Below, one piece after another: positions 6,632-6,896 of a stretch of DNA of 6,896 bases (the stretch's first letter is position 1; every line of letters begins with the position of its first letter). Both the position numbers and the translations under genes were made by a program. Under the pieces are notes generated by a model. It was given only the letters and a program-made list of their open reading frames with translations. It did no database searches and was not told the origin of the DNA. This DNA comes from CAZART01 sp964487555 (lineage in GTDB: Bacteria > Bacteroidota > Rhodothermia > Rhodothermales > VXPQ01), in assembly GCA_964487555.1 (NCBI GenBank), contig CAZART010000193.1, positions 1 through 6,896 on the forward strand, given 5' to 3'.

Positions 6632-6896
6632 ATGCTGGACGAGAAAGACATAGCTGCCGGCGCAGAGATCCTCGTACGCTCGAAACAAGAAGGGGAAGGG
6701 GAAGAGGAAGCGTTGTTCGTACGTCAGCCGGCACGCCCTCGGCTACTCCGCCTCTCCGAACGCGGGCGGGTGCGGCTGTTCCTGACCCTCATGCTCGGGC
6801 CGACCATCGTGCTCGTGCTGGCGGTCGTGGCCTACCCCTTTCTCTACAACGTGCTGCTCTCGCTCGGCAACATGAACATCTATCACATCCGCGATT
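6632..6896 (+). CDS. MalF-like ABC sugar permease, N-terminal part (3' end outside window)
   Basis: The ATG at 6632 begins four bases after the binding-protein stop and the frame stays open to the right edge, giving 88 complete codons. After a 48-residue hydrophilic leader, a hydrophobic segment at about 49-77 (LFLTLMLGPTIVLVLAVVAYPFLYNVLLSL) is followed by GNMNIYHIRD. This is the pattern of the first membrane helix of MalF/UgpA-type inner-membrane permeases, which ends in a YPxxYxxxxS-like stretch. The protein would form the import channel with a second permease and an ATPase, expected downstream but not visible. The leader looks longer than usual for the family and contains an acidic QEGEGEEE run encoded by a purine tract. 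Family assignment rests on one helix plus context. The only upstream ribosome-binding-like sequence is a weak AGG three bases before the start. Confidence 0.75.
   Translation, partial: MLDEKDIAAGAEILVRSKQEGEGEEEALFVRQPARPRLLRLSERGRVRLFLTLMLGPTIVLVLAVVAYPFLYNVLLSLGNMNIYHIRD
6687..6710 (+). repeat. Polypurine tract in the permease leader
   Basis: These 24 bases are all A or G and are built from GGGGAA and GAGGAA units. They encode the acidic run KQEGEGEEEA in part. Positions 6694-6710 are the exact reverse complement of 1320-1336 in the gene 2 signal-peptide tract. As in that tract, the unit length of six preserves the reading frame. Confidence 0.7.

Noticed and set aside
5413..6651. 412-codon open frame on the - strand opposite the binding-protein gene
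   Set aside because: The + strand encodes an unmistakable MalE-like protein with a lipobox; the antisense product is a Val/Gly/Asp-rich composition artefact.

Overview
The window is GC-rich bacterial DNA, judged by eye. It holds five genes, all on the + strand and closely packed, and the first and last are cut by the window edges. Gene 1 ends in a C-terminal module of the 'NYPNPFNPSTTI' type, which acts as a type IX secretion (Por/T9SS) sorting tail in the Bacteroidota/Rhodothermota/Ignavibacteria-like lineages. That tail, two lipoprotein signal peptides, high GC and weak or absent Shine-Dalgarno sequences at most starts suggest a GC-rich member of the FCB group. Rhodothermota is my best guess, but it is an inference; no rRNA or marker gene is present.

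Layout: (1) from the left edge to 1163, the C-terminal part of a secreted GH13 alpha-amylase with a T9SS-type tail; (2) 1201-3243, a GH13 alpha-glucan hydrolase predicted to be a lipoprotein; (3) a 98-nt gap with a GUAA-loop hairpin just before gene 3; (4) 3342-5315, a membrane-anchored SGNH/GDSL-type hydrolase with TPR repeats; (5) 5317-6627, a MalE-like sugar-binding lipoprotein starting one base after the previous stop; (6) 6632 to the right edge, the start of a MalF-like ABC permease.

Together this reads as an alpha-glucan (starch/maltodextrin) utilisation operon. The T9SS amylase would cut polymer outside the cell, the lipoprotein GH13 enzyme would trim oligosaccharides in the envelope, and the binding protein would deliver sugars to a MalF-type importer whose remaining subunits probably lie downstream. 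The SGNH/TPR protein is the member whose job is not obvious. Its one-base spacing to the binding protein suggests co-translation.

The most unusual DNA-level feature is that three of the genes have long, poorly constrained N-terminal extensions carrying short repetitive DNA. These are a pyrimidine tract in the gene 2 signal peptide, four palindromic GGNNCC heptamers in the gene 4 signal peptide, and a purine tract in the gene 5 leader. The gene 5 tract shares an exact 17-nt inverted match with the gene 2 tract. No tRNA, rRNA, CRISPR array, insertion sequence or phage gene was seen. No novel defence or mobile system is visible; the region is mainly carbohydrate metabolism.
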